A program made the translations under genes and the position numbers. 39,469 nucleotides of DNA from Patescibacteria group bacterium (lineage in GTDB: Bacteria > Patescibacteriota > Minisyncoccia > Phycocordibacterales > SBAW01). The stretch is taken from positions 1-39,469 of the forward strand of contig JAGWLV010000003.1 of the NCBI GenBank assembly GCA_028864875.1. Direction: 5' to 3'. The notes under the pieces are model-generated. The model made no database searches. It was not told the DNA's origin and saw nothing but the letters and a program-made list of their open reading frames with translations. Shown one piece after another: positions 13,369 through 22,700 of the stretch (its first letter is position 1; every line of letters starts with the position of its first letter).

Positions 13369-13520
13369 TGTTGTCAAAGTCCTGATATGTCTGGGCACAA
13401 AAAATCCCGCGCAGGGCGGGTCTAGAAGGCACGGAAGCGCCGTCTATCTCCGCAAAGGGGTATTTCGGGTGCTCAACATATCGATACGGCCAGTATATAG
13501 GAGCGATTATAGGGTGTCAA
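13369..13520 (-). promoter_or_regulatory. 23S rRNA promoter (TTGACA-N17-TATACT), leader terminator-like hairpin and boxA-like motif
   Basis: TTGACA 13520-13515, TATACT 13497-13492; CCCGC-CCTGC-GCGGG + ATTTTTTG (13420-13399); TTTGACAACA 13378-13369. Confidence 0.7.
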
Positions 13521-13540
13521 TGAATCCCCCGCCGGGCAGC

Positions 13541-13568
13541 AAAAAACCCCGCCGTTGCGGGGTTTTTT
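13541..13568. terminator. Intrinsic terminator (minus, downstream of MscS-like gene)
   Basis: AAAAAACCCCGC-CGTT-GCGGGGTTTTTT. Confidence 0.88.
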
Positions 13569-13590
13569 GTAGTTAAGACTCTATTGAAGA

Positions 13591-14274
13591 CTAGCGCTTG
13601 TGCATGCCCTCGCGGACGCGCTCGATCCAGCGCGCTGCCGCCTCCTGGCCACCAAGGCCGAACGCAAGACCGAAAGCGAGCGCAAGAGCGATGACGATAC
13701 CCGTGAAGAGTTGCTGCACAAAGGGCGTGACCTCGAGCTGATCGAGGGCCGAGAGGATCGCGAAGATCCAGATAGCCCAGCGGGCGACCGTGCCTGCGAA
13801 GCCTGCGGCCACAACACCCGCCGCGCGCGCGGCGCCGGCGACCACCGCCTCCGCCACCTGCGCAATGAGCGCGGCAACGAGGATGATGATGGCGGCCGCA
13901 ATGACGTGCGGGATGTACGGGAGGAGCCCCGAGACCACGAACGTGGTCACAACCGCGAGGTTAAGCACCTGCAGCGCCGCAACCAGGACGACGATGATGA
14001 CGAACCATTTGACCAAGGCGCCGAGGAAGCGGCCCGAGTCCAAACGGTATCCCGCGCGGTTGACGACGTCCTCGACACCGGCGGCGCGCAGCGCGTGATC
14101 AACACGCAGCGCCTTGATGGCCTCGGCTACAGCCCAGCCGACCCACTCTGCAATAAACCAACCGACGAGGAAGACGATGACCGCCACCACGAAGTTGGGA
14201 ATGAAGTTGACCGTTGCTGTGAGGAGGTTGTTGAACGACCCCTGCAGCACGTCAACCCAATTCTGTGCGTACAT
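13591..14274 (-). CDS. Small MscS-like / TM-helix repeat membrane protein
   Basis: Multiple TM helices; C-terminal ALALAFGLAFGLGGQEAAARWIERVREG resembles the MscS pore-lining helix. Confidence 0.75.
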   Translation of the reverse strand: MYAQNWVDVLQGSFNNLLTATVNFIPNFVVAVIVFLVGWFIAEWVGWAVAEAIKALRVDHALRAAGVEDVVNRAGYRLDSGRFLGALVKWFVIIVVLVAALQVLNLAVVTTFVVSGLLPYIPHVIAAAIIILVAALIAQVAEAVVAGAARAAGVVAAGFAGTVARWAIWIFAILSALDQLEVTPFVQQLFTGIVIALALAFGLAFGLGGQEAAARWIERVREGMHKR

Positions 14275-14438
14275 ATATAAAGTTACGTACTAAACGACCT
14301 ATTAAATTCGACCCTTTAATAATAACAAAAATGGACCCTTCACGGGGCTCCTTGGGGAAAGCGTGTGGATTACCTGTGGGCGAAGTGTGGCTCCGTATAA
14401 GGTGGAGTTTGTTGACAACACAGGGGATAGTGTGTGGA

Positions 14439-15020
14439 CTACGATATGCCGATTTGGAGGCGGTCAAAAATGACCTCGTGCGTGTAGTCGAGTACGTCGC
14501 GCACGAGGCGGTCGTTCATGGTGAGCCGGTAGATAAAATCCTCGCTCCCCAACAGAGCGTAGCGCAACTCCTTCCCCAACTCGGCCTCGAGTGTGCGGAT
14601 GCGGGCACGCAGCTTGCGCTCGTTGATGCGGTCGCCGACCAAGAGCATATCGAGCCGGCCGTCCCACTCGCCCGCAAAAATCCCTGAAACAATAATGCAC
14701 TTTAAGGCACCGGTCCCGCGCAGACGCGCAGCGATGTCCTTGCTGCGGCTCGGCGCATTGATGAGCAGGTTCTGGAGCGCCTCGAGGTAGGTGAAGTCGC
14801 CGTTGAGCATGTAGCGCGCGCCCGTTCTTCGCACCGCGGCGCGCTTGATGAGCCCGGCGGCGAGGAATACCGCGAGCTCGCGGCGCACCGTGCGCGCGGG
14901 GACGCGCGAGTGCTGGGCAATCTGCGGAGTAGTGTAGACACTGCGTGGGTTGAAGAGGAAGAGGCGCAGGAGCTTGATGCGGGTCTGACTGCCGAAGAGT
15001 TTGCCCAAGACATCAATCAT
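14439..15020 (-). CDS. Winged-helix transcriptional regulator with nucleotidyltransferase-like C-terminal region
   Basis: LFGSQTRIKLLRLFLFNPRSVYTTPQIAQHSRVPARTVRRELAVFLAAGLIKR HTH; SGIFAGEWDGRLDMLLVGD NTase-like. Confidence 0.7.
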   Translation of the reverse strand: MIDVLGKLFGSQTRIKLLRLFLFNPRSVYTTPQIAQHSRVPARTVRRELAVFLAAGLIKRAAVRRTGARYMLNGDFTYLEALQNLLINAPSRSKDIAARLRGTGALKCIIVSGIFAGEWDGRLDMLLVGDRINERKLRARIRTLEAELGKELRYALLGSEDFIYRLTMNDRLVRDVLDYTHEVIFDRLQIGIS

Positions 15021-15108
15021 AGGTGACCCAATTGTATCGGGTCTACAAACGCATGCAACCCGCCTCGACTCGCCCGTCTAGGCGAGGCGGGCGTAGACAA
15101 ATGAACGA

Positions 15109-15136
15109 AAAAGCTCTCGGGTATGGACCCCGAGGG
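15109..15136 (-). terminator. Intrinsic terminator of the 31-aa small ORF
   Basis: Minus CTCGGG-GTCCATA-CCCGAG AGCTTTTTC. Confidence 0.7.
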
Positions 15137-15232
15137 CTATTCGTCTTCATCCTGCTTTTTCTCGAGGTCGGGCAGATATCCGAGACTTCCCCAAAACATC
15201 CAAAACGGCAGCCAGAAGATGAGTATCGGCAT
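15137..15232 (-). CDS. Putative 31-aa small membrane protein (not in the ORF track)
   Basis: AAGGAGGTGGCCT-ATG then MPILIFWLPFWMFWGSLGYLPDLEKKQDEDE*; near-perfect SD and dedicated terminator. Confidence 0.65.
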   Translation of the reverse strand: MPILIFWLPFWMFWGSLGYLPDLEKKQDEDE

Positions 15233-15271
15233 AGGCCACCTCCTTCCATATATAAGTATCCCATATAAAAG

Positions 15272-15297
15272 CAAAACCCCGGCAAGGCCGGGGATTT
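15272..15297 (-). terminator. Intrinsic terminator of rplJ-rplL
   Basis: Minus CCCCGGC-CTT-GCCGGGGTTTTGC. Confidence 0.85.
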
Positions 15298-15316
15298 GCA
15301 GAATATTTCGTAGGAA

Positions 15317-15673
15317 TTACTTGAGCTCGACTTTGCCGCCGGCGGCTTCGACCGCTGCCTTGAGCTTGTCGGCGTCCTCCTTCTTGAGTCCCTCCTTGAG
15401 CACCGTCGGAGCAGCGTCCACGAGGTCCTTGGCCTCTTTGAGGCCGAGACCGAGCGCGTCCTTGACCGCCTTGATGACGGCGACTTTTTGCGTGCCTGCG
15501 TCCTGGAGGTGAGCATTGAAGCTCGTCTTTTCCTCCGCCGGGCCCGCTGCCGGGCCCGCCACCGCGACCGCGGCCGCAGAAACGCCCCACTTCTCTTCTA
15601 TCGCTTTGACGAGCGTGTTGAGCTCGAGCACGCTCATCTTCTCAACCGCGTCAATGATTTGATTCTGATCCAT
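15317..15673 (-). CDS. rplL: 50S ribosomal protein L7/L12
   Basis: [72 protein letters not shown]. Confidence 0.97.
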   Translation of the reverse strand: MDQNQIIDAVEKMSVLELNTLVKAIEEKWGVSAAAVAVAGPAAGPAEEKTSFNAHLQDAGTQKVAVIKAVKDALGLGLKEAKDLVDAAPTVLKEGLKKEDADKLKAAVEAAGGKVELK

Positions 15674-15691
15674 AGTAATTATGATTAGTTA

Positions 15692-16180
15692 TTATCCTTT
15701 CTTTTCAGCTACCTTGCCGAGCGCCACCGCAAAGCGGGTGCGCGGCGAGTTGATAACTTGGGCGAACATGGTGCGCAGGGTGTCCATACCCGGGATAGCG
15801 GAGATAGCCGTAATTTCATCGCGGCCAACATACGTGCCGCCGAAGACGCCGCCCACAAAGGTGAGCGCTCCGCCGAACTTCTTGACGAAAGTGCCTATCT
15901 CGCGCGCGGGCGCAAGTTCGTCGGCGCCGTAGGCGAGTGCGATTTCGCCCTCGAGCGCGGGCATCGAGCCCTCGTACTTATGAGAGTCGAGTGCCCGGCC
16001 AAGCAGCGTCTTTTTGGACACCGTGTAGCCTATGCCCTGCGCTTTGAGCGCCTTGCGCATTTCGTTTTGCTGCGCGACAGTGAGCCCCTTAAAGCCGACG
16101 AACACCGCGGTCTTTGCAGACTTGAGCGTCGCTTCGAGCTTGTGGAGCACCTGTGCTTTCTTTTCTTTTGTGATTGCCAC
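15692..16180 (-). CDS. rplJ: 50S ribosomal protein L10 (GTG start)
   Basis: MAITKEKKAQVLHKLEATLKSAKTAVFVGFKGLTVAQQNEMRKAL; upstream of rplL. Confidence 0.95.
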   Translation of the reverse strand: MAITKEKKAQVLHKLEATLKSAKTAVFVGFKGLTVAQQNEMRKALKAQGIGYTVSKKTLLGRALDSHKYEGSMPALEGEIALAYGADELAPAREIGTFVKKFGGALTFVGGVFGGTYVGRDEITAISAIPGMDTLRTMFAQVINSPRTRFAVALGKVAEKKG

Positions 16181-16194
16181 GTTTTATTTTGGGA

Positions 16195-16290
16195 CAAAAA
16201 ATCCCTTTTGGTTAAGGGTTGGAGTTCGACCGTCTCGGCCGGCCTCTTGCGAGATTAACGGGCTTGCGCCCTACCGACTGTCTCTGACCC
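16195..16290 (-). promoter_or_regulatory. Ribosomal protein L10 leader RNA plus weak terminator-like hairpin
   Basis: Minus: AGAGACAGTCGGTAGGGC-GCAA-GCCCGTTAATCTC-GCAA-GAGGCCGGCCGAGACGG, the L10-leader pattern; then CCCTTAACCAAAAGGGATTTTTTG. Confidence 0.8.
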
Positions 16291-16311
16291 TATGGCAAGA
16301 CTATATACAAA

Positions 16312-16346
16312 TAAGCCGGCGGGTGCAACTGCACCGCCGGCTTATG
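16312..16346 (-). terminator. Intrinsic terminator of 16348-16932
   Basis: ATAAGCCGGCGG...CCGCCGGCTTAT perfect inverted repeat. Confidence 0.85.
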
Positions 16347-16347
16347 G

Positions 16348-16932
16348 CTATCCGACCACCCGCGCGAGGATGTTGCGGATTTTTTGCTCGAACAGGACCA
16401 TGTCGCGCGTGCGCGGGAACTCAAAGAAAGGCGACTCGTTGTGCACCACATGGTTGGTGAACTCGAACACCCGCCCAAACGCCCCGCACTGTGGGACATT
16501 GAGCTGCTTGGAGAGCACTTCGCCGTTCATCGCCATCTTCCACCCGTCGCCGTGGAGTTTGACCACCTGCTCCATCGATTTGACGAAAGCGATGGCGGTG
16601 TTGTCGAGAGCCGCCGCAAACTGATTGAGCGACCCGGAAACCTCCTGTTCGAGATTGTCAGGATGGACTTCCTCGATGACGCCGACGCTCACCAGCTTGT
16701 CGGTCTTGTACGACTTGGCCGACACGATGACGTGTCCGAGCATCACTTTGTCCTGCACCAAGTGGAGGCGCGAGAGCGTTGTCGTGTAGTAGAGTGCAAA
16801 GCCCTGCGGGAGCGACCGCGGCCCCATGCACAGAGCGACGAAGCCGTCCTTGCGCGCGTGCTCGCGCACGTGCGCAATGGTGTCGCGCCCGAAGCGCTCC
16901 GCCCCACGTTTGACTTTAAGCAAGGGAGCCAT
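16348..16932 (-). CDS. Hypothetical orphan protein (194 aa)
   Basis: GTTAGGAGGGGCACATG strong SD; terminator directly after the stop. Confidence 0.75.
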   Translation of the reverse strand: MAPLLKVKRGAERFGRDTIAHVREHARKDGFVALCMGPRSLPQGFALYYTTTLSRLHLVQDKVMLGHVIVSAKSYKTDKLVSVGVIEEVHPDNLEQEVSGSLNQFAAALDNTAIAFVKSMEQVVKLHGDGWKMAMNGEVLSKQLNVPQCGAFGRVFEFTNHVVHNESPFFEFPRTRDMVLFEQKIRNILARVVG

Positions 16933-16969
16933 GTGCCCCTCCTAACGTGTTACTTCAGCCTCACAGACG

Positions 16970-17107
16970 CTACTGTGGTATAGCCACGTTGTCAACGGGT
17001 GGGGGTATAAGCGACCCTCCCCATACGAGTACGCCAAAAGCAACGGCGATGATTATCAAAAACCCGACAAAGAACCTGAAAAACGTTTTCGTAAAATACC
17101 GTTCCAT
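16970..17107 (-). CDS. Putative 45-aa single-TM protein (not in the ORF track)
   Basis: MERYFTKTFFRFFVGFLIIIAVAFGVLVWGGSLIPPPVDNVAIPQ*; TGCTAAAAT box 7 nt before the ATG. Confidence 0.6.
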   Translation of the reverse strand: MERYFTKTFFRFFVGFLIIIAVAFGVLVWGGSLIPPPVDNVAIPQ

Positions 17108-17124
17108 TTGCTTTATTTTAGCAG

Positions 17125-17991
17125 CTAGAAGTTGAGGTCGCGGATGGTGTCGGCATCTATGGCCGTGATGTCGGTTTGCCGGATGGACCCGTAGATACGG
17201 ACTTTGTCCCCCACAGCAAAGCGGTTCAAATCTATTTTGGTTTTGTTTGAGCTGAACACCGAGACGCCGGCGGCGAGGAATACCCGGTAGTCCTCACCCT
17301 CGCTCGAGACAAGGAGCGATGTCGGGAGCGTAGTGCCGTCGATGCGCTCGATGGTCCCCTGAAAGTTGCGCGCTACAAAGAGTTTGGAGTCTTGGTAGAC
17401 GACTATGGTTGTGGCACTGAGCGTATTGCTTGAATAATCAAAAAGCCCTGAAGCCGAGATAATCTTGTCCCCTATTTTCAGGTCAGCCATCGTTATGGTG
17501 CGCTTGCCCTTGGTCATAGTTGCAGTCGAGCTCGCGACGAGCGTTATGGTGCCGAGATTCTTGTCGCGCAGCGTTAGCACCCCTTGCCCCAGTGCGTTTA
17601 TAGTGCCTGCCACTGTCTTTTGCTCGAAGTTGGCCGCATAGTCGACGATTTTAGTCGCGTTGATGAGCAGGTTGTCCGCGCCCAAGGCGAGCGTCCCTTG
17701 CACACTCAGAAGGTCGCCTTCAGAGATGTCGTCGACGGTGCCCACGCCGCCGTGGTTTTTAATAATTTTTGCAGGAGCCCCGCCGGGTGTTGTGAGTATG
17801 GTGATGCGCACGTACGCATCGCCCCAGCTCACGCGGCAAAAAAGATTTGTGCCGTTTTTCTGAAGCACGACAACGTTGTTAGCGGAGAAGACGCCCTTTT
17901 CGCTTATAGAAAGGCTCGATGTCGCCGCACGGGCGGGCGATGCCGCAACAAGGCTTACGAGCATGATGAGAGTGAATGTGATGTATTTCAT
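17125..17991 (-). CDS. Exported protein with DUF5666-like repeats
   Basis: Signal peptide; repeated GTINALGQGVLTLRDK / TMADLKIGDKIISASG / GTIERIDGTTL / VGDKVRIYGSI units. Confidence 0.7.
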   Translation of the reverse strand: MKYITFTLIMLVSLVAASPARAATSSLSISEKGVFSANNVVVLQKNGTNLFCRVSWGDAYVRITILTTPGGAPAKIIKNHGGVGTVDDISEGDLLSVQGTLALGADNLLINATKIVDYAANFEQKTVAGTINALGQGVLTLRDKNLGTITLVASSTATMTKGKRTITMADLKIGDKIISASGLFDYSSNTLSATTIVVYQDSKLFVARNFQGTIERIDGTTLPTSLLVSSEGEDYRVFLAAGVSVFSSNKTKIDLNRFAVGDKVRIYGSIRQTDITAIDADTIRDLNF

Positions 17992-17995
17992 GATT

Positions 17996-19051
17996 CTACG
18001 GAGATATGGTCGATCCGATATTCTTATAAATGAGAGCGCTCAAGTCGCTGATATTTTTTGCCAACACATCAAAGTCCTGCCCCCTACTCATAATGCACAG
18101 GAGGAAAGGCGACCCGGGTTTGTAGACTATACCGCAGTCGTGGAGCTCCCGGTCTATGAGTATCCCGGTTTGTGAATAGACGCTCCGCTCACCGAACTTC
18201 TGCGCCACGGTGACGCTCGCAGGTACCCCGCTTTCTATCCCCTGTGGGAAATCGTGAAGCGCCAGCAATTCAAGCGCTTTTTCAGAGTATTCGTAGTCGA
18301 GATACGTCGCATTGTAGAGGACCCTGAAGAACGAGGCGTACGACTTGACCGATATGTAGTCGATGTTGGGTCCTTTGACCGGAACGGGGAGCCCCAAATC
18401 GGTGTACACCTCTTTAAGCAAAGTCTGATCGATTGACTGTTCAAGCAGTGCTGCGGCGTTGTTGTCAGAGTAGCCTATCATGTCGCGGAGGAGCTCATCA
18501 ACACTATAGGAGACCCCCGGCTGTATGCCGTTTGACGATTTAAAATATTCGCCCGCATTTTGGTCGGTGCCATTGAATGCAAGCTGTTGTGAAAGGATGC
18601 CCGGATCGGATTGCGCGTACTTTAAAAAGGCCACCATAAGCGGCACTTTGAGCATGCTTGCGGGATCGTAGCGCTCGTCTTCGTCAACGCCGGCCCACTG
18701 TCCTGTCTGGTAGTTGACCAGGTACACCGACATCTTTTCGGCGGCTCCTTTTGACACACGGTCTTGGACGAACCCGTTTATCTTTCCTGCAAGCGCGCTG
18801 TCTTGATTAAAATTTCTTTGGTCGCTGGCATTGCACAACAGCAGGGGGCTGATGAGCGGGTACTCACTCTGCGATAGCCGCACGGAGGGGCTCGAGAGAG
18901 GACCGCCAACAGATTTTATAAAGAAATAGGTATTGGAGGCCCATAGCACGCTCACGCCGGCAAGAAACCCGGCCGCTACGATTATGGCCGCACTCGTAAG
19001 CGGAGCTCCGGAGATGCGCGAGCGCAGTACTTTCAGTAGTCGCTCGCGCAT
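17996..19051 (-). CDS. Serine hydrolase, class A beta-lactamase-like fold
   Basis: N-terminal TM; DPASMLKVPLMVAF (SxxK), GYSDNNAAALL (SDN), HDCGIVY strand. Start reassigned to MRERLLKVL. Confidence 0.8.
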   Translation of the reverse strand: MRERLLKVLRSRISGAPLTSAAIIVAAGFLAGVSVLWASNTYFFIKSVGGPLSSPSVRLSQSEYPLISPLLLCNASDQRNFNQDSALAGKINGFVQDRVSKGAAEKMSVYLVNYQTGQWAGVDEDERYDPASMLKVPLMVAFLKYAQSDPGILSQQLAFNGTDQNAGEYFKSSNGIQPGVSYSVDELLRDMIGYSDNNAAALLEQSIDQTLLKEVYTDLGLPVPVKGPNIDYISVKSYASFFRVLYNATYLDYEYSEKALELLALHDFPQGIESGVPASVTVAQKFGERSVYSQTGILIDRELHDCGIVYKPGSPFLLCIMSRGQDFDVLAKNISDLSALIYKNIGSTISP

Positions 19052-19052
19052 G

Positions 19053-19646
19053 TTACTTAAGATGCGCCTGTGCCGCCGCGAGACCATTGACGTAGTCTTG
19101 ATTATGAGGCTCCAGAGCAACCGCCGCTTGGTAATCGGCTTTGGCCAAGGCGAAGTCATGGAGGAAGTTGAGATAGAGGTCGCCCAAGTTGCCGTGCGCG
19201 GTGTAGTTGTAGGGAGCGGGCGAGACTGCGGCGACGTACGTCCATGCCAGGGCGGCGCCTTCGTAGTCCCCCGCTATCTTGCGGTCGGTGCCTAAGAGCA
19301 GCCAAAGGTCAACCCGCGTGGGGTCTGCTTTGAGTTGCGTGATGAAATTCTGCTCTCCGTCACGCAATATCTTTTGCGCATCCGGAGGCAGGTTGGGGTC
19401 GATGGTAATCGGTCGTGTGAGGGAGGGCGGCGGCACGGACACGCCGGTGTTGCTCACCAAGGATACGGTCACCTGCCCGCCCGTTGTTGTAATACCCGCG
19501 CCGCCGACAGAGGTGGTTGCGGTCGATGTCGCATTAGTACCTGTCGAAGTGGAGGTGCGGGCGGGCAGGCCGAAGAGGAGCCCTGCCGCGACGAGTATCG
19601 CGACACCCACCCCCACAAGCCCATACATCCATACACTCTGTTGCAT
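19053..19646 (-). CDS. TPR-like membrane-anchored protein
   Basis: N-terminal TM; TPR-like DPTRVDLWLLLGTDRKIAGDYEGAALAWTYVAAVSP...NLGDLYLNFLHDFALAKADYQAAVALEP. Start reassigned to MQQSVWMYG. Confidence 0.7.
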   Translation of the reverse strand: MQQSVWMYGLVGVGVAILVAAGLLFGLPARTSTSTGTNATSTATTSVGGAGITTTGGQVTVSLVSNTGVSVPPPSLTRPITIDPNLPPDAQKILRDGEQNFITQLKADPTRVDLWLLLGTDRKIAGDYEGAALAWTYVAAVSPAPYNYTAHGNLGDLYLNFLHDFALAKADYQAAVALEPHNQDYVNGLAAAQAHLK

Positions 19647-19706
19647 AGACAGTAGTATATACGACAGCACTGCAGAGTAAAACTTTCTTTAAGGCTTCAG
19701 GCAAAA

Positions 19707-19738
19707 CAAAAAACCCACTCGTAAGAGTGGGTTTTTTG
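19707..19738. terminator. Intrinsic terminator of the surface protein gene
   Basis: AAAAAACCCACTC-GTAA-GAGTGGGTTTTTT. Confidence 0.9.
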
Positions 19739-19777
19739 CTAAGCAGTTGTCTCCTGCCTATTCAGTAATCAGAGAGA

Positions 19778-22700
19778 TTACTGCGTGCGGTTCTGAACGA
19801 TACCGCTGGCCGGGAGCCCTGGAATACCGAAGGCGTCGGTCCAGTCGTTGCTTGCAGCAACTGCGGTTGTCGTCGAGTTCGGAGACCAGGTGAAGTTGGC
19901 ATTGCTCGTCGCAGTGCTGTTGTTCACTAGCTTCGTCGAGGTCGCGGCTTGGTCAGCAATCGCCAGGAACGCGCTGTCACCCGAGAGGGTTGTCGCTACG
20001 TTGTAGGTGGCTGCCGTACCAGAGACCGTGCCTTGCACCTGGAAGTAATAGGTGCCGCCTGCCGGAACTTCGATGAGCGAGGACGGGGTGATGGTGAACG
20101 CCGTCGCGGTCGGAGCGACCGAGGAGGAGTTGACCAAACCGCCCGTACCGACACCGGAGATAGGCTGGCTGTACGCCGCGTCGGTGTAGCCATACATGTT
20201 GATGGCGGTCACCGTTGCAGACGTGGTCGAGAGGGTGAACTTGAATTGGCTCAAGCCTACGGGGCCACCCGCGCTTGCAGTTACCTTAAAGCGCATGAGG
20301 CGACCATCACCGATACCATTGGCCGAGAGCTGGTTCGTGCCAGTCTCAAGAGCCACCGTCGGGTAGGACTTGAAGACACGGACACCGTTTGCGCCCGTCG
20401 ATGCGAGACCCGCGCCAATCGTGAGACCCGAGGACTGGCCGGAGCCTTCCGCGTTGAGCGGGTCGACTTTGACGAGGTTGCCCGGAGTACCCGGTTGGCT
20501 TGTACCCTGGTTTGCAAGGTCAGCCTTCACGACGATCGTCGCGTCGGTGTCCTTCGGAAGGACAACCGGGGTCGAAAGTGTGGAGGTTGCCGAGATGTTC
20601 GTACCCGTGATTACCGCCGTACCAAGGAGGGTGCCTGCTGCTACGTTGAGGCCGGAGCCTGCGTAGAGGTACACCTGGGTGAGGTCCTGAGCGGTCGAGG
20701 AGCCAGTGTTTGTACCCGAGCCACCAGTGAGCGTGAGACCAAGCTTGTTGAGCGTGATCGCTTCGTTGGCGGCGCGGAATTTAAGTACCGACATTGTCGT
20801 TCCGGTCGTGCCTGCTGTCGCAACCGTGTAGGAGGGCGATGAGGCGTCGACCGAGACCGTGAGAGAACCTGTGCCGACCGTCATCGTGCCGCCGGCGTTC
20901 GCGCTGTTGGTCACAGTGACCGACGAGCCCGAAGTGACGCCCGTTGCAGAGATCGTGTCGGAGCTGTTGAGCGAGACAGTGTACGTACCCGAGGCAGAGC
21001 TCGTAGTATTGCACTTCGCGCCGAGCGTGAGCACTGTACCCTTCGGCACCGTGAGGGTGTTGTCGAGGGTGAAGTTGTTCACCGCGCTGGAGCTGATGCT
21101 CGTCGGGACGTTGCTGCCCGTGTTGAGGGCAGTCGAACCGTTCCACACCTGGCAGGTCTGGAGGCCCGTGCCGTTGCTGAAGCGCAGCGGTATCGAGCTG
21201 AGGCGTACGTCCTCGCCGGACTGTGAAGCGTCAAGCTGCACGTTGCCGAAGAGGATACCCTGGCCGCCCGCCACGATGTTCTGGCTGACCGGAGTGGCCG
21301 CCATAGATACCGTGAGCGAAGCCGCCTTGACCGTCATCTGGTTGAGCGAGAATACACCGATCGAAGAAAGCGAAACGGTGTTGCCCGACACCTGACCAGT
21401 GACGCCCGTCCACGCGGACGGCGTGACATAGATCGTCACGGTCGAGCCGTTGCCCGCCGTGGTGCCGATCTTGCCCTTGAAGGTGTACGTGTGCGTACCG
21501 ACCGGGAAGGTGACCGTGTCGCTGAAGGTCAGCGCAGAACCGGTCGTGTCGTTGGTGGCCGTAGTCGTGTTGTCGATAGGACCGGCAACAACTAAGCCGT
21601 TTTCGTCAACGAGGCTGATGCTCGTGACACGGCCAAGTTGTGTCGATGAAGTCGATACCGAGAACTTGAGCCCGGTGACCGAGACCGGCTCGCCGCGGAA
21701 GTTCGTCACAAACCCGCCGAGAGGCTGGTTGTTGACGTTAACCGCGATGTTCTGCGCCGGAACCGACGTCGCCTTGCTGATGGAGGTCGCCGTACCAGCG
21801 TTGATGGTCGTCACATATCCTGCGCGCCACGGCTGGTTGGTGCACTGGAGTCCGGCACAACCGAGGTCGGTCGAGCCGTATCCGTACGTCTGGCCGACAA
21901 AGTACACATCCGTGTTCTTGTCGATGTCCATTTCAACCGTGCGGTTTGCAGAGTTGGTGCCGACGATGTCGCCCTGGACATACACGTCTACGCTGTTGCC
22001 CTTACCAATCAGGATGCCGCCCGGGAAGACGGTCGTGTAGTACCTGCCGGTAGAGTCAATGGTCGTCGGGTAGGACGTACCGTTGACAACAGTCGTGATG
22101 TTGGCGATGTCAGAGGCCGAAGCCGAGCCGACTTGGCGCCAGCGGAGGCTGTAGAGGCGAAGGTCTTCAGCAGAAGCTGAGGTAAAGCGCAGCCCCGAGA
22201 AGCGCACGCCCGTGTCGCCGATGTTCTTGGTCTGTGCTGCACCCGGGTCGTAGGACGACGTCGTGGTGGAGAACGAGCCCAAGGTCAACGTGGTGTTCAT
22301 GGTCTGAGAGGCACCCGTTATCGGGAGCGAGCCGGAGACCGCCGCCGAGGTGTTGACTGCAACAACCTGCAAGCTGACGACCTGGCCGCTGTTGCCGGTC
22401 TCAGCACCCATGTTGCCGACAACCGTGAAGGTCATCGACGCACCCGCCGCGATGGTAAAGCCATCGAGGTTAGCCTGGTGGTTGGAGTTGAGCGTCTTCG
22501 CGGTGCCGATCTGGAGGCCATTGCTGTCCACCAAGACGATACCCGAGAAGTTTGCGTCAACACCCAAACCGGTGCGCTGGACCGTCACCGAGTTGACCGT
22601 CACCGCAGCGGAGCTGTTGTTGGTGACAGTGAAAGTAGTGAACGGAACGCGCGTGGCGTTTGCCGGAGCAAGCGAGTTGGCCGGCTGCGCGCCGCCAGCA

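Noticed and set aside
14360-14450. DnaA-box-like words (tgtggatta, tgtgtggac) plus an AT-rich stretch, and tgtggataa at 23453; considered as oriC
   Set aside because: Only isolated or degenerate boxes, no dnaA/dnaN nearby, no cluster of TTATCCACA.
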